Notes under the pieces: model-generated
The model's input: the letters and a program-made list of their open reading frames with translations, nothing else
Told to the model about the DNA's origin: nothing
The model's database searches: none
Assembly: GCA_045646965.1 (NCBI GenBank)
Contig: JAZRLR010000030.1
Span: 1-38,898 of the forward strand
DNA length: 38,898 nucleotides
Origin: HGM04593 sp045646965
GTDB taxonomy: Bacteria > Bacteroidota > Bacteroidia > Bacteroidales > Bacteroidaceae
Direction of reading: 5' to 3'
Shown here: positions 15,942 through 24,837 of the stretch, piece after piece
Layout: the number at the start of each line of letters is the position of its first letter
Numbering within the stretch: the first letter of the stretch is position 1
Translations under genes and position numbers: made by a program

Positions 15942-16379
15942 TTACTTAACGGGGATAGCCTCTATTCTTGCGATGTGGCGACCGCCTTCAAACGGGGTGT
16001 TCAAGAAGGTCTCTACACATATCTTTGCATCCTCGGTGCTGATGAAACGCCCGGGCATTACAAGAATATTTGCGTCGTTGTGCTGACGGGCAAGCTCGGC
16101 AATCTCGGGCATCCAACACAATGCACCGCGTATGCCTTTGTGGTGGTTTACCGACATATTTATTCCGTTACCTGTGCCACAGATGGCTATGCCTGTGGTG
16201 TGGTCGCCGTTTTCTATAGCTGTGGCAAGGGCGTGGCCAAATTCGGGGTAGTTGCAGCTGTCGGTGCTGTATGTTCCGTAATCCTTGTAGCTGTAGCCCA
16301 TTGCGGTGAGCCACTCTTTCACCTGCTCTTTGAGCGGGTAGCCTGCGTGGTCGCTTGCGAGTCCAATTATTTTATTCAT
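15942..16379 (-). CDS. rpiB: Ribose-5-phosphate isomerase B
   Basis: RpiB interconverts ribulose-5-phosphate and ribose-5-phosphate in the non-oxidative pentose phosphate pathway. The 145-residue product has the family size. It shows LASDHAGYPLKE (7-18, substrate-binding Asp10-His11), the catalytic Cys67 in GIAICGTGNGINMSVN (63-78), and ARQHNDANILVMPGRFI (97-113) with the conserved His and Arg. Its ATG is only 4 nt after the transketolase stop codon, so both pathway steps are made from one transcript. Confidence 0.97.
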   Translation of the reverse strand: MNKIIGLASDHAGYPLKEQVKEWLTAMGYSYKDYGTYSTDSCNYPEFGHALATAIENGDHTTGIAICGTGNGINMSVNHHKGIRGALCWMPEIAELARQHNDANILVMPGRFISTEDAKICVETFLNTPFEGGRHIARIEAIPVK

Positions 16380-16383
16380 ATTA

Positions 16384-18396
16384 TTATAGCATTGCTTTTA
16401 CTTGCTCATATACGTTCTGTGCGGTGAAGCCGAGCTTTTCGTCGAGCACCTTGAAGGGTGCCGAGTAGCCGAATGACTCGAGGCCGTAAACCTTGCCGTT
16501 GCAGCCTACGAGGCTCTGCAGGTTCACGGGGAGACCGGCTGTGAGACCGAAAATCTTTGCTCCGCGGGGCAGGATGCTCTCCTGGTACTGCTCGGGCTGT
16601 GTGCGGAAGAGTCCCTCTGAAGGTACCGACACGATGCGTGTCTTGATGCCGTCGGCTTTGAGGAGCTTCGCACCCTCTACAAGTGTAGAAACCTCGGAAC
16701 CCGAAGCGAGAAGTATAACATCGTAGTCCTCGTCGGAACCTGCGATAATGTATGCACCCTTGCTCACATCGTCGTAGTTTGTGCCCTCGGGGAGGTTTAC
16801 AATATTCTGACGAGAGAAGATGAGACCTGTGGGGGTGTTGTCGTTCTCCATAGCGAGCTTCCAAGCCTGTGTGGCCTCGTTTACATCGGCGGGGCGCAAT
16901 ACAAGCATTGAGTTCTTGCCGTGGTGGTTCTTAACCTTTTCCATAAGGCGCACCTGTGCCTCCTGCTCCACGGGCTCGTGGGTGGGGCCGTCCTCTCCTA
17001 CGCGGAAAGCGTCGTGTGACCAAATGAACTTAACGGGCAATTCCATAAGAGCTGCCATACGGATAGCGGGTTTCATATAGTCGCTGAATACAAAGAATGT
17101 GCCGCAAGCGGAAATTACACCGCCGTGCAGTGCCATACCTATGCAGAGGCAGGCCATTGTGAGCTCTGACACTCCTGCGTGCAGGAAGGCGCCCGAGAAA
17201 TCACCGGGTGTGAAAGCGTGTGTCTTTTTGAGGAAACCGTCGGTCTTGTCGCTGTTGCTCAAGTCGGCCGACGATACAATCATATTCTCGTACTTCTCGG
17301 CGAGGATGCCAAGAATGGTTGCCGATGCGTTACGAGTGGGGGCGTCGGCTTTCTGCTCTATGCCGCTCCAGTCGATAGCGGGGTGTACTCCTGCAAACCA
17401 CTCTGCCATTTTAACGGCTTTGTCGGGGTTTGCGGCTGCCCACTCGGCTTTCTGCTGTTTGAGCCCTGCCACGATACCGCGCAACTCGTTGAGACGGTTG
17501 TTGTACATCTCTTTTACTTCGGGGAAGAATGTGAAGGGATTCTCAATGTCTCCGCCAAGGTTCTTTATTGTATTTACGTATGCGTCGCCGCCGAGGGGTG
17601 CACCGTGTGTGGCGCAATCGAACTCGTAGCTCGAACCGTCGGCCTTGCGGCAGCCTTTACCCATTACGGTGTTACCAATGATGAGGGTGGGGCGCTCCTG
17701 CTCGGCTTTTGCCTCGGTGAGCGCTGCGCGTATGGCGTCGCTGTCGTTACCGTCGATGGTGATAACCTTCCAACCCCAAGCCTCGTATTTCTTGGCTGTG
17801 TCTTCCCACATAACCTCGTCGCAACGGGTTGAGAGCTGTATCTGGTTGGCGTCGTAGAACATAATGAGGTTGTTGAGCTTCAGGTAACCTGCCATACGGC
17901 CTGCGCCCTGTGAAATCTCCTCCTGCACGCCACCGTCTGAAATGTAGGCGTAAATTGTCTGACGCATAACCTCCTTACCCAAACGCGCCTCAAGGAATTT
18001 GGCTGCGATGGCAGCTCCCACAGCATAGGTGTGTCCCTGACCGAGGGGGCCTGAAGTGTTTTCTATTCCGCGAGCGAAATTAACTTCGGGGTGGCCGGGT
18101 GTGGGGCTTCCCCACTGACGAAACTCCTTGAGCTCGTTCATAGTGAATTTGTCGCAGAGGGCAAGAACAGAGTAGAGCATAGGTGACATATGACCGGGGT
18201 CGAGGAAGAAACGGTCGCGTCCCTCCCACTGGGGGTTCTCGGGGTCAAAAACCATAAACTCCGAATAGAGGACATTAATAAAGTCGGCGCCACCCATAGC
18301 TCCTCCGGGGTGTCCCGATTTTGCCTTCTCTACCATAGCTGCAGACAAAATGCGGATATTGTCCGCTGCTTTGTTCATCAATTGCTTGCTGTTCAT
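16384..18396 (-). CDS. tkt: Transketolase
   Basis: Transketolase moves two-carbon units between pentose and triose/hexose phosphates using thiamine diphosphate and a divalent cation. The 670-residue product has the usual three-domain length. The N-terminal PP domain shows KAKSGHPGGAMGGADF (24-39), DPGHMSPMLY (66-75), GPLGQGHTYAVG (116-127) and the cofactor-binding SDGGVQEE (153-160) with DANQI further on; Ser replaces Gly in the usual GDG. The pyrimidine-binding domain has the EDGPTHEPVEQ block (about 467-477). It heads the tkt-rpiB pair. Upstream, TAAATTTG on the minus strand (18494-18487) is a plausible -7 element, giving a leader of about 85 nt. Confidence 0.97.
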   Translation of the reverse strand: MNSKQLMNKAADNIRILSAAMVEKAKSGHPGGAMGGADFINVLYSEFMVFDPENPQWEGRDRFFLDPGHMSPMLYSVLALCDKFTMNELKEFRQWGSPTPGHPEVNFARGIENTSGPLGQGHTYAVGAAIAAKFLEARLGKEVMRQTIYAYISDGGVQEEISQGAGRMAGYLKLNNLIMFYDANQIQLSTRCDEVMWEDTAKKYEAWGWKVITIDGNDSDAIRAALTEAKAEQERPTLIIGNTVMGKGCRKADGSSYEFDCATHGAPLGGDAYVNTIKNLGGDIENPFTFFPEVKEMYNNRLNELRGIVAGLKQQKAEWAAANPDKAVKMAEWFAGVHPAIDWSGIEQKADAPTRNASATILGILAEKYENMIVSSADLSNSDKTDGFLKKTHAFTPGDFSGAFLHAGVSELTMACLCIGMALHGGVISACGTFFVFSDYMKPAIRMAALMELPVKFIWSHDAFRVGEDGPTHEPVEQEAQVRLMEKVKNHHGKNSMLVLRPADVNEATQAWKLAMENDNTPTGLIFSRQNIVNLPEGTNYDDVSKGAYIIAGSDEDYDVILLASGSEVSTLVEGAKLLKADGIKTRIVSVPSEGLFRTQPEQYQESILPRGAKIFGLTAGLPVNLQSLVGCNGKVYGLESFGYSAPFKVLDEKLGFTAQNVYEQVKAML

Positions 18397-18486
18397 ACCT
18401 TATATATTGTTATTTGATGATGTTTGTTTTATGTGCTACGCTGCTCTTGGGGCACACGTTTGCACGTGTTAGTTTATAATTAACGG

Positions 18487-18494
18487 CAAATTTA
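18487..18494 (-). promoter_or_regulatory. -7 element of the tkt-rpiB promoter
   Basis: TAAATTTG on the minus strand fits TAnnTTTG; no good TTTG stands 19 nt upstream, so the assignment is tentative. Confidence 0.4.
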
Positions 18495-18598
18495 CTACAT
18501 TTTGTTTGAATCTTGCGCATATTTGAGCAATGATTTTTTAATATTTGTGTTTTATCGCGCAGATTGTGTGGTTTTAAATAGTTTTTGCATTATGTTTT

Positions 18599-18628
18599 TT
18601 TGCTTTTTTGGCATTTGTGTTATCTTCG
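18599..18628 (+). promoter_or_regulatory. Promoter of tex
   Basis: TTTG (18599-18602), an 18-nt spacer and TATCTTCG (18621-18628). The element sits inside any longer reading of the gene, so translation must start downstream, at 18648. Confidence 0.6.
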
Positions 18629-18647
18629 CTTTTCAATTTATGCAATT

Positions 18648-20765
18648 ATGATAATAGATATTATAGCTAAAGAGGTGGGAGCGGCGCCCGACAGGGTGCG
18701 CAATGTGGTGAATTTGTTGGAAGGCGGTGCCACGGTGCCTTTTGTGGCGCGTTACCGCAAGGAGGCCACGGGGTCTATGGACGAGGTGGCAATTGGTAAT
18801 ATAAAGGAATTGTACGCAAAGCTCACTGCTCTTTTGCAGCGCAAGGCTACGGTTGTGGCAACGATTGAGGAGCTGGGGAAGATGACGTCCGAGCTGAAAA
18901 AACGCATCGACGCTTGTTTCGACGCGGTGGAGCTCGAGGATATATATCTTCCCTATAAGCCCAAGCGACGCACGCGCGCCACGGTGGCTCGTGAGAGGGG
19001 GCTTGAGCCGCTTGCCGATGTAATCTGGTTGCAGCAGACGGCCGATGTAAAGGGGCGTGCGCGTATGTTTGTAAATGCCGATGTGCCCACAGTGGAGGAC
19101 GCCATAGCCGGTGCGTCTGATATAATTGCCGAGCGTGTGTCGGAGGACGAGAATGCACGAAATGCTATGCGTCGTCTCTTTGCACGCAGGGGCGAGGTGG
19201 TTTCGCGCGTGGTAAAGGGCAAAGAGCCCGACGGAATTAAGTACTCCGATTACTATGAGTGGCAGGAGCCTGTGGCGCGTGTTTCGTCGCACAGGTTGCT
19301 TGCGATGATGCGAGGCGAGGAGGAGGGTTTCTTGCGCGTGGGTATTGCTGTAGACAACGACGAGGCACACGAGCTGTTGTGTCGCCGTTTCGTGAAACGT
19401 GGCTCTCCTGTGAAGGATATTATGGAGGCGGCGGTGGCCGACGGTTTTAAGCGTCTGCTTGCCCCATCGATGGAGAATGAGACGATGGCTGTGGCAAAGC
19501 AGAAAGCCGACGATGAGGCCATAGCTGTGTTTGCCGAGAATTTGAGACAACTGCTGCTATCGTCGCCCTTGGGGCAGAAGGCGGTGCTTGCGATAGACCC
19601 GGGCTTCCGCACGGGGTGCAAGGTGGTAGCGCTCGACAAGCAGGGTAATTTGCTGTATCACACGGTTATATATCCGCATCCGCCGCAGAATGACCGTGAA
19701 GGAGCTGCGCAAACCATCTCTTCGCTGGTGAGCAAATATGTGATAGAGGCTTTTGCGATAGGTAACGGTACGGCGGGGCGTGAGACCGAGGCTTTTGTGC
19801 GTTCGCTTGCTCTCGCACCCGATATTTTTGTGGTGAATGAGGATGGTGCATCGGTCTATTCGGCTTCGGCGGTGGCACGCGAGGAGTTCCCCGACGAGGA
19901 TGTGACGGTGCGCGGAGCTGTCTCCATAGGTCGTCGTCTCATCGACCCTCTGTCGGAGCTTGTGAAGATTGAGCCCCGCTCGATAGGTGTGGGACAGTAT
20001 CAGCATAGTGTGGACCAGAATAAACTGCGCGACAGGCTGAATGTGGTAGTGGAGAGCTGTGTGAATAAAGTGGGTGTGAACCTGAACACTGCCACGAAGC
20101 AGATTCTCACGCATATATCGGGGCTTGGCGCTGCCCTTGCCGAAAATATTGTAAAGTACAGGGCTGCGAACGGTGATTTTCCGTCGCGCAAGGCTCTTTT
20201 GAAGGTGCCGCGCCTGGGAGCAAAGGCTTTTGAGCAGGCGGCTGGTTTTTTGCGTGTGGTGGGCGGCAAGGTGCTGCTCGATAACACGGCGGTGCACCCC
20301 GAATCGTACGGAATCGTGGAGCGTATGGCGGCCGATTTGGGTGTGAGTCTCGAGGATTTTATCACCGACGGCGAGCTGCGTCGTCGCGTCGTGCTCAAGA
20401 ATTATGTGTCGGAGTCTGTGGGTATGCCCACGCTCACCGATATTATGGATGCGCTGAACAAACGCGGTCTCGACCCGCGTGAGCAGGCAAAGGCTTTTGC
20501 GTTCGATGCCAATGTGCGCGAGATTGAGGATTTGCGCGAGGGGATGGTTCTCCCGGGGCTGGTGACAAATATAACGGCCTTTGGCGCGTTTGTGAATGTG
20601 GGTGTGCATCAAGACGGCCTTGTGCACATATCCCAGCTTGCCGACCGCTTTGTCTCCTCGCCTGCCGATGTGGTGCGTCTGGGGCAGCAGGTGATGGTGC
20701 GCGTGGTGGAGGTAGACCTCAAACGCCGTCGCATAGCGTTGAGTATGAAAGGGGTGGTGCAGTAG
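18648..20765 (+). CDS. tex: Tex-family S1 RNA-binding transcription accessory protein
   Basis: Tex is a conserved cytoplasmic nucleic-acid-binding protein that influences transcription; its exact role is unsettled. The 705-residue product (MIIDIIAKEVGAAPDRVRNV) shows the family order: helical Tex N-domain with VPFVARYRKEATGSMDE (about 31-47), YqgF/RNase H-like domain from VLAIDPGFRTGCKVVALD (about 312-329), helix-hairpin-helix region with NLNTATKQILTHISGLG (about 479-495) and a C-terminal S1 domain VLPGLVTNITAFGAFVNVGV (about 635-654). The ATG at 18648 is chosen over one 21 codons upstream because the promoter lies between them. It is a single-gene unit, divergent from tkt. Confidence 0.95.
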   Translation: MIIDIIAKEVGAAPDRVRNVVNLLEGGATVPFVARYRKEATGSMDEVAIGNIKELYAKLTALLQRKATVVATIEELGKMTSELKKRIDACFDAVELEDIYLPYKPKRRTRATVARERGLEPLADVIWLQQTADVKGRARMFVNADVPTVEDAIAGASDIIAERVSEDENARNAMRRLFARRGEVVSRVVKGKEPDGIKYSDYYEWQEPVARVSSHRLLAMMRGEEEGFLRVGIAVDNDEAHELLCRRFVKRGSPVKDIMEAAVADGFKRLLAPSMENETMAVAKQKADDEAIAVFAENLRQLLLSSPLGQKAVLAIDPGFRTGCKVVALDKQGNLLYHTVIYPHPPQNDREGAAQTISSLVSKYVIEAFAIGNGTAGRETEAFVRSLALAPDIFVVNEDGASVYSASAVAREEFPDEDVTVRGAVSIGRRLIDPLSELVKIEPRSIGVGQYQHSVDQNKLRDRLNVVVESCVNKVGVNLNTATKQILTHISGLGAALAENIVKYRAANGDFPSRKALLKVPRLGAKAFEQAAGFLRVVGGKVLLDNTAVHPESYGIVERMAADLGVSLEDFITDGELRRRVVLKNYVSESVGMPTLTDIMDALNKRGLDPREQAKAFAFDANVREIEDLREGMVLPGLVTNITAFGAFVNVGVHQDGLVHISQLADRFVSSPADVVRLGQQVMVRVVEVDLKRRRIALSMKGVVQ

Positions 20766-20790
20766 GCTGCTCTTATATTGCATATAATAT

Positions 20791-20822
20791 GCCCGAGGTG
20801 CCTTTGAGCGTCTCGGGCTTTT
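20791..20822 (+). terminator. Probable terminator of tex
   Basis: A 7-bp GC-rich stem (20791-20797 with 20812-20818) is followed by TTTT. It is 25 nt after the tex stop codon; the T-run is short. Confidence 0.6.
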
Positions 20823-20864
20823 GCTTGTGCGTGGGGCACGGCTTGCCCAGCGTTGCTTATCTCT

Positions 20865-20899
20865 TAAAAAAAACAACGGCGCTCTTTTGAGCGCCGTTG
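20865..20899 (-). terminator. Terminator of the galactose operon
   Basis: An 11-bp perfect GC-rich stem (20874-20884 with 20889-20899) and TTTT loop are followed on the minus strand by eight Ts. It is about 22 nt beyond the galK stop codon. Confidence 0.92.
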
Positions 20900-20920
20900 C
20901 CGTTGTATGCTAAATTTTTA

Positions 20921-22075
20921 TTAGCAGATTTTGCGTGAACCGTCACCGATGACAACATCGTAAACTTTGGGAGATTTACCATATTTCTCGTTGTAACGCT
21001 CGTTAGCTTTCTCGATGAAGATATCGTACAACTCCTCTTTTACAAGGTTGATTGTGCAACCGCCGAAGCCGCCGCCCATCATACGAGAACCTGTTACGCC
21101 GCAGTCGATAGCTACGTCTACCAAGAAGTCGAGCTCCTCGCAGCTTACCTCGTAATCCTTGCTCAAACCGAAGTGTGTCTCGTACATCTTCTTACCAACT
21201 GTCTCGTAGTCGCCGGCCTCCAATGCGTTACATACATCGAGTACGCGCTCTACCTCGCCGATAACATATTTTGCACGGTTGTAATCCTCGGGCTTGAGCT
21301 CTGCCTTAACCTCCTCGAGCATCTCGAAGTTTGCATCGCGCAAAGACTCGATTTCGGGGTGCTTGCTCTTGATAACCTCTGCTACGTGCTCGCAGCTCAA
21401 GCGACGCTCGTTGTAGGGAGAACCTGCGAGCTCGTGCTTAACGCAAGTGTTCAAAAGAACGAGTTTGTAGCCTGTGGGCTTGAAGGGGAAGTACTGATAC
21501 TCGAGGTTGCGGCAGTCGAGACGGATGAGGCTGCCGGCCTTGCCGAATACGCTGGCAAACTGGTCCATAATACCGCAGTTCACACCTACATAGTTGTGCT
21601 CTGTAGCCTGACCTACCTTTGCAAGCTCGAACTTGTCGATTTTGTTATCGCCGAAGAGGTCGTTCATAGCGTAAGCAAATGTGCTCTCCAAAGCTGCCGA
21701 TGAAGACATACCTGCGCCGAGGGGTACATCACCTGCAAAAGCTGTATTGAAACCCTTAACGTCTACGCCACGTTTAATCATCTCGCGGCATACACCGAAG
21801 ATGTATTTTGCCCAAGAAGCGCGGGGTGCGTCCTCCTCTTTGAGACCAAACTCTACATAGTCTTTCTCGTCGATAGAGTAAGCGCAAACCTTGTCTGTGC
21901 CGTTGGGTTTAATCTCGGCCATAATACCTTTGTTTACAGCACCGGGGAATACAAAACCGTTGTTATAGTCGGTGTGCTCGCCGATGAGGTTGATGCGACC
22001 GGGAGAAGCGTAGATGCTACCTGTTGTACCGTCGAAATGCTTGATGAAGCGACTTCTTACAAATTCTATATCCAT
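20921..22075 (-). CDS. galK: Galactokinase
   Basis: GalK phosphorylates alpha-D-galactose with ATP to galactose-1-phosphate, entering the Leloir pathway. The 384-residue product is of normal size. It contains the GHMP-kinase motifs: the galactokinase signature GRINLIGEHTDYNNG (26-40, with Arg27, Glu33, His34 and Asp36), the ATP-binding loop PLGAGMSSSAALE (about 118-130), the catalytic Asp in NCGIMDQFASVFG (about 166-178) and the C-terminal GSRMMGGGFGGC loop. It is the last gene of galM-permease-galK, 45 nt after the permease. No galT or galE lies nearby, so galactose-1-phosphate must be processed by genes elsewhere. Confidence 0.97.
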   Translation of the reverse strand: MDIEFVRSRFIKHFDGTTGSIYASPGRINLIGEHTDYNNGFVFPGAVNKGIMAEIKPNGTDKVCAYSIDEKDYVEFGLKEEDAPRASWAKYIFGVCREMIKRGVDVKGFNTAFAGDVPLGAGMSSSAALESTFAYAMNDLFGDNKIDKFELAKVGQATEHNYVGVNCGIMDQFASVFGKAGSLIRLDCRNLEYQYFPFKPTGYKLVLLNTCVKHELAGSPYNERRLSCEHVAEVIKSKHPEIESLRDANFEMLEEVKAELKPEDYNRAKYVIGEVERVLDVCNALEAGDYETVGKKMYETHFGLSKDYEVSCEELDFLVDVAIDCGVTGSRMMGGGFGGCTINLVKEELYDIFIEKANERYNEKYGKSPKVYDVVIGDGSRKIC

Positions 22076-22120
22076 AGTTGTAATGTATTTATAGTTAGTT
22101 ACTAAAAGTGAATTGCTTAA

Positions 22121-23383
22121 TTATTTCTTTGAAGGTTTAGAGCCTACAAGTGCGTAGAACAACAGGTAAGCGGCGCAGAATACGACTACCCAGAAGCTGG
22201 TGATGTAGTTTGTAGCGTCGGCAACGGCTGCCTGGATGGCCATCATTACAGCGCAACCAAATACCATTGTCATAAAGATACCCGATGCAATAGCGGTGTA
22301 CTTACCCAAGCCCTCAACAGCCATATTGAAGATAGCACCCCACATAACTGATGTGCAGAGACCTACCAAAAGGAATGCGAAGATACCTACGGGGATGTTC
22401 TGCCAGATGAGTGTGAGCTGGCCCCAATCTACACCGGGGAATGCTACGATGATGTCGGTGGGAGCGTACATACCGAACAATACGAGAGCGAGTGTTGCGA
22501 TAGATACGGTTGTAATCATAGCGCGGCTTGAAACCTTGCTACCGATACTTGCACCAACGAAACGGCCGATGAGCATCATAAACCAGTAAACGGCAACGAG
22601 CATACCTACTGTACCTGCGGGGATACCGTCGGCGATGAGGTACTGCTGTACAAAGTTGGGAACACCAACCTCGATACCCATATAAAGGAAGATAGCCAAT
22701 GCACCGAGTGCAAAGTGACGATAGCTCATAGCACCCTTGATAGCGCTCAACTCAACGGGAGCCTGCTCGGGCTCGTCGATTTTTGTAAAGAGGATAACCA
22801 CGAATGCGATAACGAAGATTGCGAGGGCAATCATAAGAGCGGGTGTAGCGTCGGCAATTTTAGCTTTTGTAGCGTCAGAGATGAGGGCACCCATAAGGAT
22901 GTAGCAAGCTACAGCTGCAGATGAGTTGAACACACCACCTATCTGAATGAGCTGGTTACCGCTGTTACCGCCACCGCCGAGGAGGTTAAGCATAGGGTTT
23001 ACAACGCAGTTGAGGATACACATACAGAGACCTGCGATGAATGCACCAATCAAATAAACGGTGAACACGAGACCGAGGTTCTGCTCAACGTCCAACTGGC
23101 CGCTGAACCACTGGATGAGGATACCTGCAGCACCTACTGCAAGACCGATGAGGGCGGTCTTCTTGTAACCGAACTTTGAAATAAGCATACCTGCGGGAAT
23201 ACCCATAACCAAATATGCCACAAAGTTACCGTAGTTACCGATCTGTGCAAGCACGTTAGAGATAGGACCCTGATTCTTGATGATGGTTGCCATAGGTGTA
23301 CACAAGTTTGTCACGAAGGCAATCATTGCGAAGAGCGCAATCATCACGATGATGGCTCCCCATTGTTTCTTTTGATTACTCAT
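22121..23383 (-). CDS. FHS-type MFS sugar permease, probably for galactose/glucose
   Basis: This family (FucP/GluP relatives) imports sugars by proton or sodium symport. The 420-residue product is almost wholly membrane, with about 12 helices. It begins GAIIVMIALFAMIAFVTNLC; MGIPAGMLISKFGYKKTALI (about 60-79) corresponds to the loop-2/3 MFS motif, and GGGGNSGNQLIQIGGVFNSS (about 136-155) matches the conserved central region of FucP-like carriers. Its position between galM and galK makes galactose the likely substrate. The same three-gene set, as I recall, occurs in Bacteroides thetaiotaomicron. Confidence 0.88.
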   Translation of the reverse strand: MSNQKKQWGAIIVMIALFAMIAFVTNLCTPMATIIKNQGPISNVLAQIGNYGNFVAYLVMGIPAGMLISKFGYKKTALIGLAVGAAGILIQWFSGQLDVEQNLGLVFTVYLIGAFIAGLCMCILNCVVNPMLNLLGGGGNSGNQLIQIGGVFNSSAAVACYILMGALISDATKAKIADATPALMIALAIFVIAFVVILFTKIDEPEQAPVELSAIKGAMSYRHFALGALAIFLYMGIEVGVPNFVQQYLIADGIPAGTVGMLVAVYWFMMLIGRFVGASIGSKVSSRAMITTVSIATLALVLFGMYAPTDIIVAFPGVDWGQLTLIWQNIPVGIFAFLLVGLCTSVMWGAIFNMAVEGLGKYTAIASGIFMTMVFGCAVMMAIQAAVADATNYITSFWVVVFCAAYLLFYALVGSKPSKK

Positions 23384-23416
23384 AGGTTTTAAAAATTTAA
23401 TATATTAATAATAATG

Positions 23417-24499
23417 TTATTTCTCTACTCCGAATTTATATACGGTAACCTGTGAATACTCTTCGCCGGGCTTGAGCACGGTGCTGGGGAAGTGTGCACG
23501 GTTGGGTGAATCGGGGAAGTGCTGTGCCTCGAAACAGATGGCGCTGCGTTTGGGGAAGGTCGCACCCTGCCAGCCTGCGAAGCCGCTGTGCCAGTTTGAT
23601 GTATATACCTGAACGCCGGGCTCTGTGGTGTAAACCTCCATTGTGCGGCCGCTCACGGGCTCTGTCACTTTGGCTGCAAAGCTCAACTCGCCCACCTCTT
23701 TCTTGTTGAGAACGTAGCAGTGGTCGTAACCGGCTCCGTGCTTAATCTGCTCCTCGTCGGCGTCGATGCGTGCGCCCACGGCTATGGGTGTTGTGAAGTC
23801 GAACGCTGTGCCTTTGACGGGTGCGATGGTGCCGTAGGGTACCGATGTGTCATCGATGGGTACAAAGAAATCGGCGTTTATCTCGCAGATGAGGTTGTCG
23901 ATTGTGGCTGTGGGGTTTGCAATGCCCGAGAGCGAGAAGAAACCGTGGCTTGTGAGGTTCACGATTGTAGCGCGGTCGGTTGTGGCTTTGTATGTGATTT
24001 TGAGCTCGTTATCGTCGCTCCACGCATATTCTACATTAATGTCGAGCTCGCCGGGGAATCCCTCCTCCATATGAGCCGATGTGTAGTGCAATTTGAGTGT
24101 CTGTGCATCGGTTTGCTCGGCATCCCATACACGGGCGTGGAAACCTGTGGGGCCTCCGTGCAAGTGGTTGGGGCCGTTGTTTATTGCCAGGTTGTACTCC
24201 TTGCCCTCGATTGTGAACTTTCCTTTGCAGATGCGGTTGCCGTAGCGTCCCACAAGTGTGCTCAAGAAGGGCTCGGGGCTTGCGAGGAGGTTGTCGATAC
24301 TGTCGTGGCCCTGAATTACGTTGGCGTAGTTGCCGTTCTTGTCGGGTACCATAATGGTGCAGATTGCGCCTCCGTAGTTGGTTATTGCAACTTCGCTGCC
24401 CTGTTTGTTTTTAAGGATGAACAGCGCGGTCTCTTTGCCGTCTACGATTTTTTTGAAGTCGGCGGCGTTCAATTGCGATAAGTTTTTTGTACAGCTCAT
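23417..24499 (-). CDS. galM: Aldose 1-epimerase (mutarotase)
   Basis: GalM converts beta-D-galactose to the alpha anomer used by GalK. The 360-residue product has the family's conserved blocks: VGRYGNRICKGKF (about 83-95), NGPNHLHGGPTGFHARVWDA (108-127), the catalytic His in VNLTSHGFFSLSG (about 180-192) and the catalytic Glu in AICFEAQHFPDSPN (about 323-336). No signal peptide is seen, so it acts in the cytoplasm. It heads the galactose operon and has a clear promoter 116-146 nt upstream of its ATG. Confidence 0.95.
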   Translation of the reverse strand: MSCTKNLSQLNAADFKKIVDGKETALFILKNKQGSEVAITNYGGAICTIMVPDKNGNYANVIQGHDSIDNLLASPEPFLSTLVGRYGNRICKGKFTIEGKEYNLAINNGPNHLHGGPTGFHARVWDAEQTDAQTLKLHYTSAHMEEGFPGELDINVEYAWSDDNELKITYKATTDRATIVNLTSHGFFSLSGIANPTATIDNLICEINADFFVPIDDTSVPYGTIAPVKGTAFDFTTPIAVGARIDADEEQIKHGAGYDHCYVLNKKEVGELSFAAKVTEPVSGRTMEVYTTEPGVQVYTSNWHSGFAGWQGATFPKRSAICFEAQHFPDSPNRAHFPSTVLKPGEEYSQVTVYKFGVEK

Positions 24500-24614
24500 A
24501 TTTTATTCGCGGTTAATGTTTGGTTGTGCAACAAAGGCCGCCCGACTATTCTCTTTTCCCGGTAAAGGGCGGGTGATTTTGCCGTCCGTGCCTATGATTG
24601 CGATATTAATACTG

Positions 24615-24645
24615 CAAATAAAATAAAAATATGTTTTACCGCAAA
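24615..24645 (-). promoter_or_regulatory. Promoter of galM-permease-galK
   Basis: Minus-strand TTTG (24645-24642), 19-nt spacer, TTTATTTG (24622-24615; one mismatch to TAnnTTTG). The predicted leader is about 110 nt and contains a 6-bp all-GC hairpin (24538-24543 with 24567-24572). The rest of the 24500-24837 gap holds no gene; downstream of folC I see only a weak stem without a T-run. Confidence 0.55.
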
Positions 24646-24837
24646 GTAATTTGGTAAAGATTTTGTTTTATTATCAAATTTGATTTATAACCCGTGGGGT
24701 TATCGCTCGGCCTTTGCTTGTGGCGTGAGCTTGTACAAACCCTCTTTTTAAGGGTGTAAAATATTGAGCCAATACTGTAAGCAATGGCTTGTAAAGGCTT
24801 GTGATTTAACGCTTTCTTTTGCTGTTGTTTTTTGTGG

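Noticed and set aside
19557..20876. A 439-codon minus-strand frame opposite tex
   Set aside because: Same reason: tex domains fill the plus strand and the antisense product looks like a shadow.
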